DNA from: Acidimicrobiaceae bacterium
Lineage (GTDB): Bacteria > Actinomycetota > Acidimicrobiia > Acidimicrobiales > Aldehydirespiratoraceae
NCBI GenBank assembly: GCA_028819005.1
Contig: JAPPMP010000052.1
Coordinates: 1-34,026, forward strand
Length of the DNA: 34,026 nucleotides
Direction of reading: 5' to 3'
Shown one piece after another: positions 1 to 7,532 of the stretch; within the stretch, counting starts at the first letter, position 1; every line of letters starts with the position of its first letter. The translations under genes were made by a program, and so were the position numbers. The notes beneath the pieces are model-generated. The model did no database searches and had not been told where the DNA came from. It saw nothing but the letters and a program-made list of their open reading frames with translations.

Positions 1-71
1 CTCCCTGTCAGAATCGAACTGACGACCTTCTCCTTACCATGGAGACGCTCTGCCAACTGAGCTAAGGGAGC
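1..71 (-). tRNA. tRNA-Thr (anticodon GGT), 3' end cut by window edge
   Basis: The minus strand folds as a tRNA. The 5' acceptor strand GCTCCCT (ending at 71) pairs with AGGGAG at 1-6. The D arm is AGCTCAGTTGGCAGAGC. The anticodon stem TCTCC/GGAGA encloses loop ATGGTAA, so the anticodon is GGT. The T arm GTCAG-TTCGATT-CTGAC is canonical. The last acceptor base, discriminator and any CCA lie before position 1. Confidence 0.95.
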
Positions 72-185
72 CTGCCACCCGCGAAGCGTGAAGCGTTGGC
101 AATGATGCCACGGCATAAGCCCCGCTCCAACTTCTTTCCGTTGCTTGGGGCCGCGAGTCGTGCATTTGCTCGCCAGACTTCCACT

Positions 186-411
186 GTGCCGTCCGAGTCT
201 CCGCCGTCCGAGTTCCAGCCGTCCGCGCCTTCGGTGCGTTCTCCCGGCGCGCCAGTTGAGTTCCAGTCGTCCGAGTCCCAGCCGTCCGACGAGTCCCAGC
301 CGCCCGAGTTCCAGCCGCCCGAGTTCCAGCCGCCCGAGTTCCAGCCGTCCGAGTCTTCGGTGCGTTCTCCCGGCGCGCCAGTTGAGTTCCAGCCGTCCGT
401 GCCGCCCGTGC
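186..411. repeat. Short tandem repeats (15 nt) nested between two 38-bp direct repeats, upstream of the MFS gene
   Basis: Three adjacent 15-nt units of the form GAGTTCCAGCCG(C/T)CC lie at 306-320, 321-335 and 336-350, with looser copies around them. They sit between two exact 38-bp direct repeats at 229-266 and 355-392. An open frame (96-455) crosses the region and would encode a Pro/Ser/Glu/Gln-rich repeat peptide (PPEFQ units). I see no other sign that it is a gene. The stretch from 72 to 451 otherwise holds only the spacer between the tRNA and the MFS gene. Confidence 0.85.
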
Positions 412-451
412 CGCTGGTGGCCCGGTTGCCGGCGCCGCTCGTACCCGGAAC

Positions 452-1633
452 GTGAACCCACGGCTTTTTCGTCGTGCGTTGCTGGCGAGCTTCGCGCTCT
501 ACGTCACCTTGGGGTTGCCCGACGGAGTCTTCGGCACTGTTTGGCCGAGCCTGCGCGACGATTTCGGGCGCACGGACAGCAGCTTCGGGCTGTTGATCCT
601 CTGTTCAGCGGTGGGCTACACGTGTTCCAGCATCGGGGCTGGTCATCTCACGCAGCGCTATGGCACCGGCGTTGTTTTCCGCAACGCGTCCTTTGCTGCC
701 GTTTTGGGGCTTGGGCTGCTTTCGGCGGCCCCCACTTGGTGGGCGTCAATGCTTGCCATCCTGATCCTGGGTGCTGGATGGGGGCTGTGCGATGCTTCGG
801 TCAATGCCTGGGTGGCACTGACTCAGGGGACCAGAGAGATGGGACTGCTTCACGCGGCGTACGGCGTGGGAGCATTCCTCGGGCCTCTGTTGGCGACTCC
901 GTTCATTGTCAGCGGCGATCTTTGGAGAGGTCCCTTCATGGTGATCTGCGGGCTTGGCGCAGTATTGGTCGGTGTCATTGCCACTGCGCGGACGGGTTTC
1001 GACTCTGCGCCGGTGTCCAGTGAGGTTGCGGGCTCGCCGGCACCTGCGCGCGGGTCACATCAGTTGCTGGGGTTGCTGATCGTCTGGTTCTTGATCTACG
1101 TCGGAATCGAAGTCACCGTGGGCCAATGGAGCTACACCCTGCTCACCGAGAGCCGCGATTACAGCAACGTGGCCGCAGCCGCGTTGGTCGCAGGGTTCTG
1201 GTGCGGGCTGACACTCGGACGTTTTCTGCTGGCAGGCTTCGGTGATCGTTTCTCTCCGGAGAGGGTCCTGGCCGCGGCGATCGCAGTCACGGCTCTCAGT
1301 GTGGGTTTCTTCTGGGCCGATCCTGGGGGTGCCGGTGCACTTGCTCTGCCGGTCGTTGGACTCTCGCTCGCCTCGATGTTCCCGTTGGTCATGGGGCGAA
1401 CGGCGGTCTATCTGGGTGAGGCACGAGCAGCTCGAGCGGTCGGCTATCAGATCGCCGCCTCGTCTGTGGGGTTCGTGGTTATACCTGCTTCGGTGGGAGT
1501 CCTAGCCGACTATCACGGTGTGGGAGTGGCCCTGCCGGTCGCCTTCGCGGCCACATGCGTGCTGGCGCTGCTGTGGTTCCTCATACAGCTTCAGTTGACT
1601 CGCTCAACTCAGCCCGGCTCAACTCAGCCTTGA
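452..1633 (+). CDS. MFS transporter
   Basis: The product is a 393-residue polytopic membrane protein with about twelve hydrophobic segments, the usual size for a major facilitator. The first half carries the loop after helix 2 (GHLTQRYGTG, near residue 65) and a glycine-rich helix 4/5 region (ILGAGWGLCDASVNAWV). The second half carries the matching GRFLLAGFGDRFSPER loop. The substrate cannot be read from sequence. The start is GTG at 452, directly after the repeat-rich leader. The last codons are part of a tandem repeat giving STQPGSTQP, and the stop overlaps the tail of the convergent mftF gene by 10 bp. The tail-to-tail position next to mftF is suggestive, but no mycofactocin role is implied. 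Confidence 0.85.
   Translation: MNPRLFRRALLASFALYVTLGLPDGVFGTVWPSLRDDFGRTDSSFGLLILCSAVGYTCSSIGAGHLTQRYGTGVVFRNASFAAVLGLGLLSAAPTWWASMLAILILGAGWGLCDASVNAWVALTQGTREMGLLHAAYGVGAFLGPLLATPFIVSGDLWRGPFMVICGLGAVLVGVIATARTGFDSAPVSSEVAGSPAPARGSHQLLGLLIVWFLIYVGIEVTVGQWSYTLLTESRDYSNVAAAALVAGFWCGLTLGRFLLAGFGDRFSPERVLAAAIAVTALSVGFFWADPGGAGALALPVVGLSLASMFPLVMGRTAVYLGEARAARAVGYQIAASSVGFVVIPASVGVLADYHGVGVALPVAFAATCVLALLWFLIQLQLTRSTQPGSTQP
1589..1632. repeat. 15-nt tandem duplication at the 3' end of the MFS gene
   Basis: The unit GCTCAACTCAGCCCG occurs once and again nearly unchanged, just before the MFS stop codon and across the converging end of mftF. It adds STQPG/STQP to the protein. The form resembles the other 15-nt duplications in this window. 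Confidence 0.7.
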
Positions 1634-3117
1634 TCTGTTCGATTCTCGACGGTTTGAGTGGGTCCCGCTGGGAAATCCGGGATCAGAGAGGTGGCGTCAC
1701 GAGTGCGCAGCACACCCTGCCAAACTCCCGCTCCGTAGGCGAGGTCGTCGGCGAGTCGTAGGGCGAGCGTGCGAATCAGACCAGCGGGCCGTGACCCGCG
1801 AATCCAGTCGAGCAGCGATGGCCCCAACATCGCAGCGACGATCAAGGGACGGGTGCGTGGGCGCATCAACGCGATCAGGACCGCTAGCGGCCACCACGCC
1901 CGTGCCACAGCACGGGCGATGCCGTGACCAGCATGCAGGTGCCCGATCCCGGCAATGCGAATCGTCATGGCCAGTGAGTCCGGCAATGGATCAAACTTGC
2001 GCTTCAACGCCGCGGTGGAACCGACTGCCGCCCCAAGGCCGACCATCGGATGCCCGGCTGCGGCTGCTCCCCAGGCTGCGGCGCTCCATCGAGAACAACG
2101 TGCAGGTGCAACGTGTGATCCGTGTCTTGCTCCGAGATCGGCAGCAGAGGAGCCGTAGCTGCGCCTCTGGTCGAGAAAGGCCCTCCAGGTGTCGCGGGGT
2201 CGATGTTCGACATCGACCGCGGGGTCGTAGCGGACGAGGCCTCCGTTGGAAACGAGCCTCCAGACGAGATCGACGTCTTCGCCGGCGCGCATCTCAGCAT
2301 CGAACCCGCCGGCTTCTTGGATTGCATCGACTCTTGCAACCAGCACCGCCGCCGGTACGTAGGAAAGAGGGTTTCTGGGGGCGACCAGAGCTCTTCTGTC
2401 ACCAAGGTCCAACGGTGAATGATGCTGCTCGTAGCGCTCTAGCAGAGTGTTTCCAGGCCTAGATCTGATCCTCGGGGCCACCGCCGCGACCCGCCGGTCT
2501 TCAAAGTGCCCGACGAGGTGGTTGAGCCAACCGAGCCTCAGTTCCACATCCGTGTCGATGAACGCCACCAACGAAGTTGTAGCCGCTCCCAGTCCGGTGT
2601 TGCGTGCAGATCCGGGTCCTTGATTGACGTGGTGGCGGATCAACTGAGCCCCGTGCTTCTGACACAGTGCTGCGATCTCGGCGGAGTTCTCCGAAGCGTC
2701 GTCGACCACAACGACGGGTAGATCACCCAACGAACCGAGGCAACCGGCGAGACCGTCTGCGTCGTTGTAAGCGGGGATCACGACCGTCGTGTCAGCCAGG
2801 TCGCTGTCGGCTACCGGAGCAACGACGGGATGAACGACGCCCGCGTCGAGCAGGCGACGTGCCAGTCTCCGGGCTGGGCCGGTATCGGCCAGCGGCTCGC
2901 CGTTCAACCACTCCCCGACGATCCGCGCGCCTGTGTCGGTGAGCCGGATGATGCGCAAGGGCGCACCACCGATGAGCAGCCGTCTGTTGTCACGGAGATC
3001 GAGTGTCGTGTCGGCGACGAGCCGGATCCCTGCCGGTGGCAGCATTGTCTCAGGCAGCATTGTCTCAGGCAGCAGGACGCTTGTCGGCGGCGATGCCAGC
3101 GTGTTCGGTGGCAGCAT
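1624..3117 (-). CDS. mftF: Mycofactocin system glycosyltransferase MftF
   Basis: This is a GT2-family glycosyltransferase of about 497 residues that in the mycofactocin pathway adds a glucose oligomer to premycofactocin. The N-terminal segment (residues about 30-105) is the family-specific winged domain with LRDNRRLLIGGAPLRI. The GT-A fold follows with TVVIPAYND at 111-119, a DTD metal-binding motif at 188-190, and the acceptor/base motif GEDVDL at 279-284. The C-terminal 100 residues are hydrophobic, consistent with a membrane-associated tail. The first 28 residues are repeat-derived (LPETMLPETMLPP), so the true start may be any of several ATGs there; 3117 is the longest. It is last in the leftward string after madC, but separated from it by 231 bp of tandem repeats. 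It lies about 18 kb from mftD/E, whereas in mycobacteria mftA to mftF are contiguous. Confidence 0.93.
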   Translation of the reverse strand: MLPPNTLASPPTSVLLPETMLPETMLPPAGIRLVADTTLDLRDNRRLLIGGAPLRIIRLTDTGARIVGEWLNGEPLADTGPARRLARRLLDAGVVHPVVAPVADSDLADTTVVIPAYNDADGLAGCLGSLGDLPVVVVDDASENSAEIAALCQKHGAQLIRHHVNQGPGSARNTGLGAATTSLVAFIDTDVELRLGWLNHLVGHFEDRRVAAVAPRIRSRPGNTLLERYEQHHSPLDLGDRRALVAPRNPLSYVPAAVLVARVDAIQEAGGFDAEMRAGEDVDLVWRLVSNGGLVRYDPAVDVEHRPRDTWRAFLDQRRSYGSSAADLGARHGSHVAPARCSRWSAAAWGAAAAGHPMVGLGAAVGSTAALKRKFDPLPDSLAMTIRIAGIGHLHAGHGIARAVARAWWPLAVLIALMRPRTRPLIVAAMLGPSLLDWIRGSRPAGLIRTLALRLADDLAYGAGVWQGVLRTRDATSLIPDFPAGPTQTVENRTDQG

Positions 3118-3149
3118 TTGTCTCAGGCAGCATTTGTCTCAGGCAGCAT
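3036..3149. repeat. Tandem repeats carrying ATG codons at the mftF start
   Basis: On the minus strand the unit ATGCTGCCTGAGACA(A) recurs. Two 16-nt copies begin at 3149 and 3133, and each is followed by another ATG. The 3117 ATG begins the mftF frame. Inside the gene, 15-nt copies encode LLPET-MLPET-MLPP. Because the outer copies are 16 nt long, the ATGs at 3149 and 3133 are out of frame and open short reading frames of about 8 and 22 codons. Confidence 0.8.
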
Positions 3150-3194
3150 CGCGTCGGCACGGGAATCCACGTTCGCACCGTAGCGCCGACGAGC

Positions 3195-3340
3195 CCGAGA
3201 GGTATCGGTTCCGTTCGGCTCGGTATCCGTTCGGTCCGGTTTCGTTCGGTCCGGTTTCGTTCGGCTCGGGAACTGTGCCGGTGCATGTCCAGCACTGCGT
3301 CGCGGTTTCGTTCGGTCCGGTTTCGTTCGGCTCGGGAACT
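3195..3340. repeat. TTCGTTCGG-type repeats and two 37-bp direct repeats in the madC-mftF gap
   Basis: An exact 37-bp direct repeat occurs at 3238-3274 and 3304-3340. Each copy is built from shorter units of the form GTTTCGTTCGGTCCG and GTTTCGTTCGGCTCG, and degenerate copies fill 3205-3240. This occupies most of the space between the madC stop (3349) and the mftF start. I see no gene in it. Confidence 0.85.
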
Positions 3341-3348
3341 CCGGGGCC

Positions 3349-4365
3349 TCAGGCAATGACCCGGGTTACTGCGGCGGGAATCGCCGCGGGGCCGTCGATG
3401 ACAGCAAAGCGGGCGCCAACCTTGGCTGCGAACTCCTTGGCGTCTGTCGCGTCATCAGCAGGGGCAAGGACAGCCAATTCGTCGAGTCGCCGCGCCGCAG
3501 CGACAGGATCGACGCCAGTGGTCGCCCGACAGTCGGACAGCAGAATCACAACCCGTCGTTTGGCCCGTGAACGGTCGAGTTGATCAGCCGCAGCAGCCAG
3601 GGCTCCGGCAAGATCGGTGGTCCCCTGACCTCGGAGGCGCAGCAGGGAATCGACCACGGACGGGGCGGCCTTGGCGTCCTGCTGTGACTTCAGCACCAGG
3701 ATCCGGTCAGCGAATACCAGAGCCGACCAGTCGTTCGGGACCCGGTATGAGCACGCTGCGGCGGCCACGGCGGCGGTCGCTAGGCGTTGGCCGTTCATCG
3801 AACCGCTGCGGTCGACAACCAACGCAATGGCTGTCACAGGTTTGGTCCAGCGCCGGACCCGCAGATCAGCCATGTCCGCGCTGATGCCGGCGGCTTCAGC
3901 GGCGACAAGAGCCTCGATCGAGCGTTCGAGATCCAGATCTCCGTCGAAACGATCCGCCGCGGACGAGACCATCTTGCCGACCCCCCGTGCGCCGACCGGT
4001 CCTCCACGGGCGACGTCGAGCACCAGACGTCCGGCGAGCCGTGCAGCCAGGGCGGCCAGGCGACGGTCGGTGGCAACCGACATCTCGGTCAACAGTGCCA
4101 AGGCGTGGTCGATGTCTTCGTCGATGAGTTCAGCGAGCGCTCGGGAGTCGATCTCGCCGACCTCGCCGCTGATGTCAGAGAAACCCTGATGGCGAGCTAG
4201 TTGACCACGCGGGATCGTGCGGCGGTTCTCCTCAGCCAGAACATCGAGGGCGTCCGGTCCCTCAAGGGTCAGCGGAGCGCCGTCGCCGCCCCCTGGGGGG
4301 CTGGGGCTTTTCCCGGGTCGTCCGCAGCGCTCGTCGACCCCTCGGAGCTGACAATCAGCTCCCAC
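3349..4365 (-). CDS. madC: VWA-domain protein, MadC-like, partner of the MoxR ATPase
   Basis: The C-terminal half is a von Willebrand A fold with a full MIDAS metal site: DRSGSM at 185-190, the threonine in GQGTTD at 246-251, and LLSDC at 275-279. The N-terminal half is a helical, Asp/Glu/Ala-rich region ahead of the VWA domain. Such proteins act with MoxR AAA+ ATPases as maturation or metal-insertion chaperones. The order alcohol dehydrogenase, MoxR, VWA is that of the mycofactocin-linked madABC arrangement known from mycobacteria. The start is uncertain. GTG at 4365 gives a 97-nt overlap with madB and a Pro/Gly-rich leader of no clear homology. The recognisable domain begins near TLEGPDALDVLAEENRR, close to the madB stop at 4269, so the real start may be nearer 4270. 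Confidence 0.82.
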   Translation of the reverse strand: MGADCQLRGVDERCGRPGKSPSPPGGGDGAPLTLEGPDALDVLAEENRRTIPRGQLARHQGFSDISGEVGEIDSRALAELIDEDIDHALALLTEMSVATDRRLAALAARLAGRLVLDVARGGPVGARGVGKMVSSAADRFDGDLDLERSIEALVAAEAAGISADMADLRVRRWTKPVTAIALVVDRSGSMNGQRLATAAVAAAACSYRVPNDWSALVFADRILVLKSQQDAKAAPSVVDSLLRLRGQGTTDLAGALAAAADQLDRSRAKRRVVILLSDCRATTGVDPVAAARRLDELAVLAPADDATDAKEFAAKVGARFAVIDGPAAIPAAVTRVIA

Positions 4366-5225
4366 AGCTCAGTGACAACTTCTTCGGGGCTGCGGTCAGT
4401 GCCCTCGTGAAGACGAATGCGGCCCGAGACAGCGACCAGGGCTGCGTCGAGCCCGATTGCCGGATCGTCGATTTCAGCGGTCCGTATTGTTGCCAGCCCG
4501 ACTGCCAGCTCGACCAGGTCAATCGCCCCGCGGACCGATGAACCGATACGCAGATCGGGATGCCTGCGCGTCGCTCGGGAGACTGCGACCGCGCGGCGAA
4601 GCAGAATTTCGCTCGCATCGGTCGGCTCACGCGCCTTGAACGGCTCGGCCCGCCGACAGACAATCTCCTGCTCCTCCTCGAATGACTGGTACTCCAACGA
4701 GATCCGAGACATTCGGTCGTAGATTGCGCTCGACACGCGGGTGGTCCCGATGTTGTCGAACGGGTTCATGGCGGCGACGAAACGGAAGCCCTCGGCAGCT
4801 TGGATCCGGCCGAGCCGGGGCAACGTGAGTTCACCTTCGGACATCACCGTGATCAGGAGATTGATGGTCTCCTCCGGTACACGGTTGAGCTCTTCGACGT
4901 ATAGAAGCGATCCAGTTCGGAGAGCCTCCACCAACGGGCCGTCCACGAAGACATGGGGTGCATAACCCTCAGCCATCACCCGTGACGGGTCGAACTGTCC
5001 CGCGAGGCGCGCCGGGGTCAACTCGGCGTTGCCCTCTACGAACACCAGCCCGCTGTCCGCTCTGGCCGCGAGCGTTCGCAGAATCGTGGACTTGCCAGTA
5101 CCGGGTGGGCCCTCGAACAGCACATGACGGTTGGTTCCGAGAGCTGCTACGAGCAGTTCAAGCTCGCGACGGCGACCGACAATCTGGGAGCTCAACCCAT
5201 CAAGGATCTCGGGATCATTGAGCAT
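4269..5225 (-). CDS. madB: MoxR-family AAA+ ATPase, MadB-like
   Basis: The product is 318 residues, the usual MoxR length. Walker A is GPPGTGKS at 39-46 and Walker B is LLYVEELNR from 107. A sensor-1 region AAMNPFDN follows, then an arginine-finger/sensor-2 type C-terminal lid. MoxR ATPases work with a VWA partner to mature or load cofactor into target enzymes. Here the partner overlaps directly downstream, and an NDMA-dependent alcohol dehydrogenase lies directly upstream, so that dehydrogenase is the likely client (inference from context). The ATG start at 5225 lies 83 nt after the dehydrogenase stop, in a gap filled by a tandem repeat. All three genes probably share a transcript. Confidence 0.87.
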   Translation of the reverse strand: MLNDPEILDGLSSQIVGRRRELELLVAALGTNRHVLFEGPPGTGKSTILRTLAARADSGLVFVEGNAELTPARLAGQFDPSRVMAEGYAPHVFVDGPLVEALRTGSLLYVEELNRVPEETINLLITVMSEGELTLPRLGRIQAAEGFRFVAAMNPFDNIGTTRVSSAIYDRMSRISLEYQSFEEEQEIVCRRAEPFKAREPTDASEILLRRAVAVSRATRRHPDLRIGSSVRGAIDLVELAVGLATIRTAEIDDPAIGLDAALVAVSGRIRLHEGTDRSPEEVVTELWELIVSSEGSTSAADDPGKAPAPQGAATALR

Positions 5226-5251
5226 GGAGCTGTCCGTCGGATCAATCTAGG

Positions 5252-5313
5252 CTGGGTCGGTCGGGCTAAGCGGGATCAGTCGGGCTAAGCGGGGTCAGTC
5301 GTAGCGGGTCAGT
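5252..5313. repeat. 19-nt tandem repeat spanning the stop codon of the first alcohol dehydrogenase
   Basis: On the minus strand the unit CGACTGACCCCGCTTAGCC occurs as two near-identical 19-nt copies, flanked by partial copies. The first partial copy overlaps the dehydrogenase stop (TTCGACTGA), so the repeat appears to be derived from the 3' end of the gene. It fills most of the gap to madB. Confidence 0.75.
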
Positions 5314-6421
5314 CGAAGGTTATGACGCCGCGCACGTTCTTGTTGTTGAGCATGTCTTCGTAGCCCTCGTTGACTTGGTCGAGGGTATAGGTGTTGGTGA
5401 TCATCTCGTCGAGCTTGAGCTGACCTGCCTGATACATCGACAGGATCTGCGGTATCTCCTGGCGTGGCGAGGTGGAACCGAACAGGCAGCCTCGCAGCTG
5501 CTTGTTCATCATGGTGAACTCGAACAGGTTGAGCTGAACGTCCATCTGCATTGCGGGGGCGACGGCGGTGGCGACCACGGTTCCGCCCTTGCGGGTGAGG
5601 AACTGGGCCGGCGCGATCATGTCGCCGGTGAGAACGCCCGGGGTCAGGATGACGCTGTCGGCCATCACCCCCAGAGTCATCTGGCCGACGAGCTCGGTCG
5701 CCTCCTCCATTGATCCGGCACGGTGGGTGGCGCCGAACTCCATAGCGCTCTCCTGTTTGAACTCCGAGGGATCGACCGCCACCACGTTCTTGGCTCCCGC
5801 CACCGCAGCTCCTTGGATTGCCGCATGTCCGAGCCCGCCGCAACCGACCACCACGACGGTGTCGCCAGGTTTAACATCGGCCCGGTTCACAGCCGAGCCG
5901 TATCCAGTCGTGACCCCGCAGCTGACCAGGGCAGCCGGCCCTGCGGGTATGTCTTTGTCGACTTTCACGGCCGAATCGACGCTGACCACCATGTGCTCGG
6001 CGAATGTGCCCAACTTCAGGAAGGCGCACAGGTCTTCGCCTGTGGAACTGTGGTGACGGAAGCCGCCGCCGATCATCTCGGGTTCCAACATGTGCGCTCC
6101 GAGGTCGCACAGGTTCTGCTGGCCCGAAGAGCACCAACGGCATTTGCCGCATGAGGCGATGAACGAACAGGAGATGTGGTCTCCGACCTCGAACTCTGTC
6201 ACGCCCGGGCCGGTGGCCAGGACCACTCCGGCGCCTTCGTGTCCGCCCACGAGGGGCATGGGCACGGGAATTGTGCCGTCATGGGCGTGTTCGTCGGAGT
6301 GACACATGCCTGCGGCCAGAGTCTTGACGAGGATCTCGTTCTCGGACGGGTCGTCGAGTTCTATCTCCTCGACGCTCCAGGGGGTGTTGGGTTCGCGGAG
6401 TATTGCAGCCTTGGTTTTCAT
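5309..6421 (-). CDS. NDMA-dependent alcohol dehydrogenase (mycofactocin-linked), first copy
   Basis: This is a zinc-containing medium-chain dehydrogenase of 370 residues, in the family with tightly bound NAD that is re-oxidised through mycofactocin or, in vitro, by nitrosodimethylaniline. The catalytic zinc ligand Cys40 lies in AGMCHSDEH and GHE is at 60-62. Structural zinc cysteines are at 91, 94, 97 and 105 (CGKCRWCSSGQQNLC). The Rossmann motif GCGGLG is at 193-198. The family-typical C-terminal end is KNVRGVITFD. It probably oxidises small primary alcohols in the cytoplasm. It starts the leftward string with madB and madC. The ATG at 6421 follows a short AGGGA-like site. It is clearly diverged from the second copy at 17612-18751. 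Confidence 0.93.
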   Translation of the reverse strand: MKTKAAILREPNTPWSVEEIELDDPSENEILVKTLAAGMCHSDEHAHDGTIPVPMPLVGGHEGAGVVLATGPGVTEFEVGDHISCSFIASCGKCRWCSSGQQNLCDLGAHMLEPEMIGGGFRHHSSTGEDLCAFLKLGTFAEHMVVSVDSAVKVDKDIPAGPAALVSCGVTTGYGSAVNRADVKPGDTVVVVGCGGLGHAAIQGAAVAGAKNVVAVDPSEFKQESAMEFGATHRAGSMEEATELVGQMTLGVMADSVILTPGVLTGDMIAPAQFLTRKGGTVVATAVAPAMQMDVQLNLFEFTMMNKQLRGCLFGSTSPRQEIPQILSMYQAGQLKLDEMITNTYTLDQVNEGYEDMLNNKNVRGVITFD

Positions 6422-6529
6422 AGTGGTCCCTTCGAGACGGTTTCGACGTAGCTGAACGTAGCAGGCTTAGGGGGCTGCGCGGGATAGGCAGAGGATTTCC
6501 GTGTGCGAACGGCTTGATTTGCGGGGCGT

Positions 6530-6781
6530 GGCCCTGAGGTCCTCGCCGAACGGGCCATCAAACATCGCCGCACCCGACCGTATCGGCCCCAGACCAACGG
6601 CAAAGCCGAACGTTTCACCCTCGCTGACGAATTCCTCTACAACTACAAGTTCAGATCCGAAAACGAACGCCGCATCCGCCTCAAACGCTGGATCCACGAC
6701 TACAACTGTCACCGACACCACACCGCCATAGGCGGCCCACCCGCATCACGCGCCAACAACCTCACGCGAACCGACACCTAG
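6530..6781 (+). pseudogene. IS481-family transposase, C-terminal remnant
   Basis: Reading from about 6530 to a TAG at 6779-6781, the frame encodes the end of an rve-type transposase. It contains IKHRRTRPYRPQTNGKAERF, then WIHDYNCHRHHTAIGGPPA and a short tail. RPQTNGKxERF followed by YNxHRxHxAxGG is diagnostic of the IS481/IS3 integrase core C-terminus. The first two thirds of the transposase are missing, as are any visible terminal inverted repeats. Residues seem lost just after ERF, where family members usually have an NRTL-like segment. It lies alone between the first alcohol dehydrogenase promoter region and the DUF2461 gene, and marks the left edge of the accessory zone. Confidence 0.85.
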
Positions 6782-6838
6782 GAGCCGCGTTCAGCGCAAA
6801 GAATCAGAACAGAGAATGGGACCGAACGCCGGTGCTCC

Positions 6839-7528
6839 TCAGTAGTCGAGGCCGATTGCGGTCGTCAGGAACTCCGCGTACGGAGAGGCTTTCCGGCAGA
6901 CATCCGCGAAGGAGTCGATGAATCCCGGTGCCGTGACCTCCTGTTCTGTGAACGGAACGGCGGCGATGTGGTCTTTGCGCTTGAGGTCTTCGATGTCCGG
7001 GTGGTCTGGGTCGAATCCCCTCGGCGGCCGCTTCAGCGACTCTCCGCCCAACTCGAACTCCTCGGCGAACCCGGGGGCCTTCAGCGCACCGTGCCAAGCT
7101 TCGGCGTCGGCGACAATGCGCTCACGAATGCGTGTCACGGCGGAGGTGTCGGGCCGCCAGATGCCGACTCCGGCAAAGACATCGTCCGGTCCGAGGTGGA
7201 GGTAGAAACCCGGCGCGTGGGCCGACTTTCCGGCCTCGTGTCGGAAGTGAACTGCCCCGTGAGTCTTGTAGGGGGCCTTGTCTTTGGAGAAGCGGATGTC
7301 GCGATAGATGCGGAACATGGAACCGCCGTTGGCGCGCGTGTCAGCAACGAAGTGCTTGCTGATCGAGTGCAGATGCGGCTCGAAGTCTGCGATGAAATTG
7401 AGCAGCGGTTCCTTGACGTCGCGCTCGTACCTCGCCTTGTTGTCCGCGAACCATGGGCGGTTGTTGTTGGCCTGCAACTCGACCAAGAACTGGAATAACT
7501 CGGAACTGAAGTGGGTCTGCACGATCAC
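6839..7528 (-). CDS. DUF2461 domain-containing protein
   Basis: The 229-residue protein matches the DUF2461 (TIGR02453) pattern along its whole length. FxxxLxxNNxRxWF-type N-terminus reads FLVELQANNNRPWFADNKARYE, then SMFRIYRDIRFSKDKAPYKTH near residues 70-90, GFYLHLGPDDVFAGVGIWRP near 108-127, and LKRPPRGFDPDHPDIEDLKRK near 165-185. The biochemical function of the family is not established. Its length is normal and it is probably intact. It overlaps no neighbour, and the next gene on the same strand ends five bases upstream of its start. Confidence 0.9.
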   Translation of the reverse strand: MIVQTHFSSELFQFLVELQANNNRPWFADNKARYERDVKEPLLNFIADFEPHLHSISKHFVADTRANGGSMFRIYRDIRFSKDKAPYKTHGAVHFRHEAGKSAHAPGFYLHLGPDDVFAGVGIWRPDTSAVTRIRERIVADAEAWHGALKAPGFAEEFELGGESLKRPPRGFDPDHPDIEDLKRKDHIAAVPFTEQEVTAPGFIDSFADVCRKASPYAEFLTTAIGLDY

Positions 7529-7532
7529 GGTC

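Noticed and set aside
186..411. CRISPR array.
   Set aside because: The repeats are adjacent or nested, without unique spacers of even length, and no cas genes are near.
96..455. A 119-codon frame encoding a PPEFQ/SES repeat peptide.
   Set aside because: The reading is open because the 15-nt repeats lack stops; several frames are open there. No signal peptide, ribosome site or homology is visible.
2933..3583. Long frames on the plus strand across the mftF 5' region and the madC-mftF gap.
   Set aside because: They run antisense to mftF and madC and owe their length to repeats and high GC content.
6530..6781. A complete insertion sequence near 6.5 kb.
   Set aside because: Only the C-terminal third of the transposase is present and no terminal inverted repeats or target duplication can be found.
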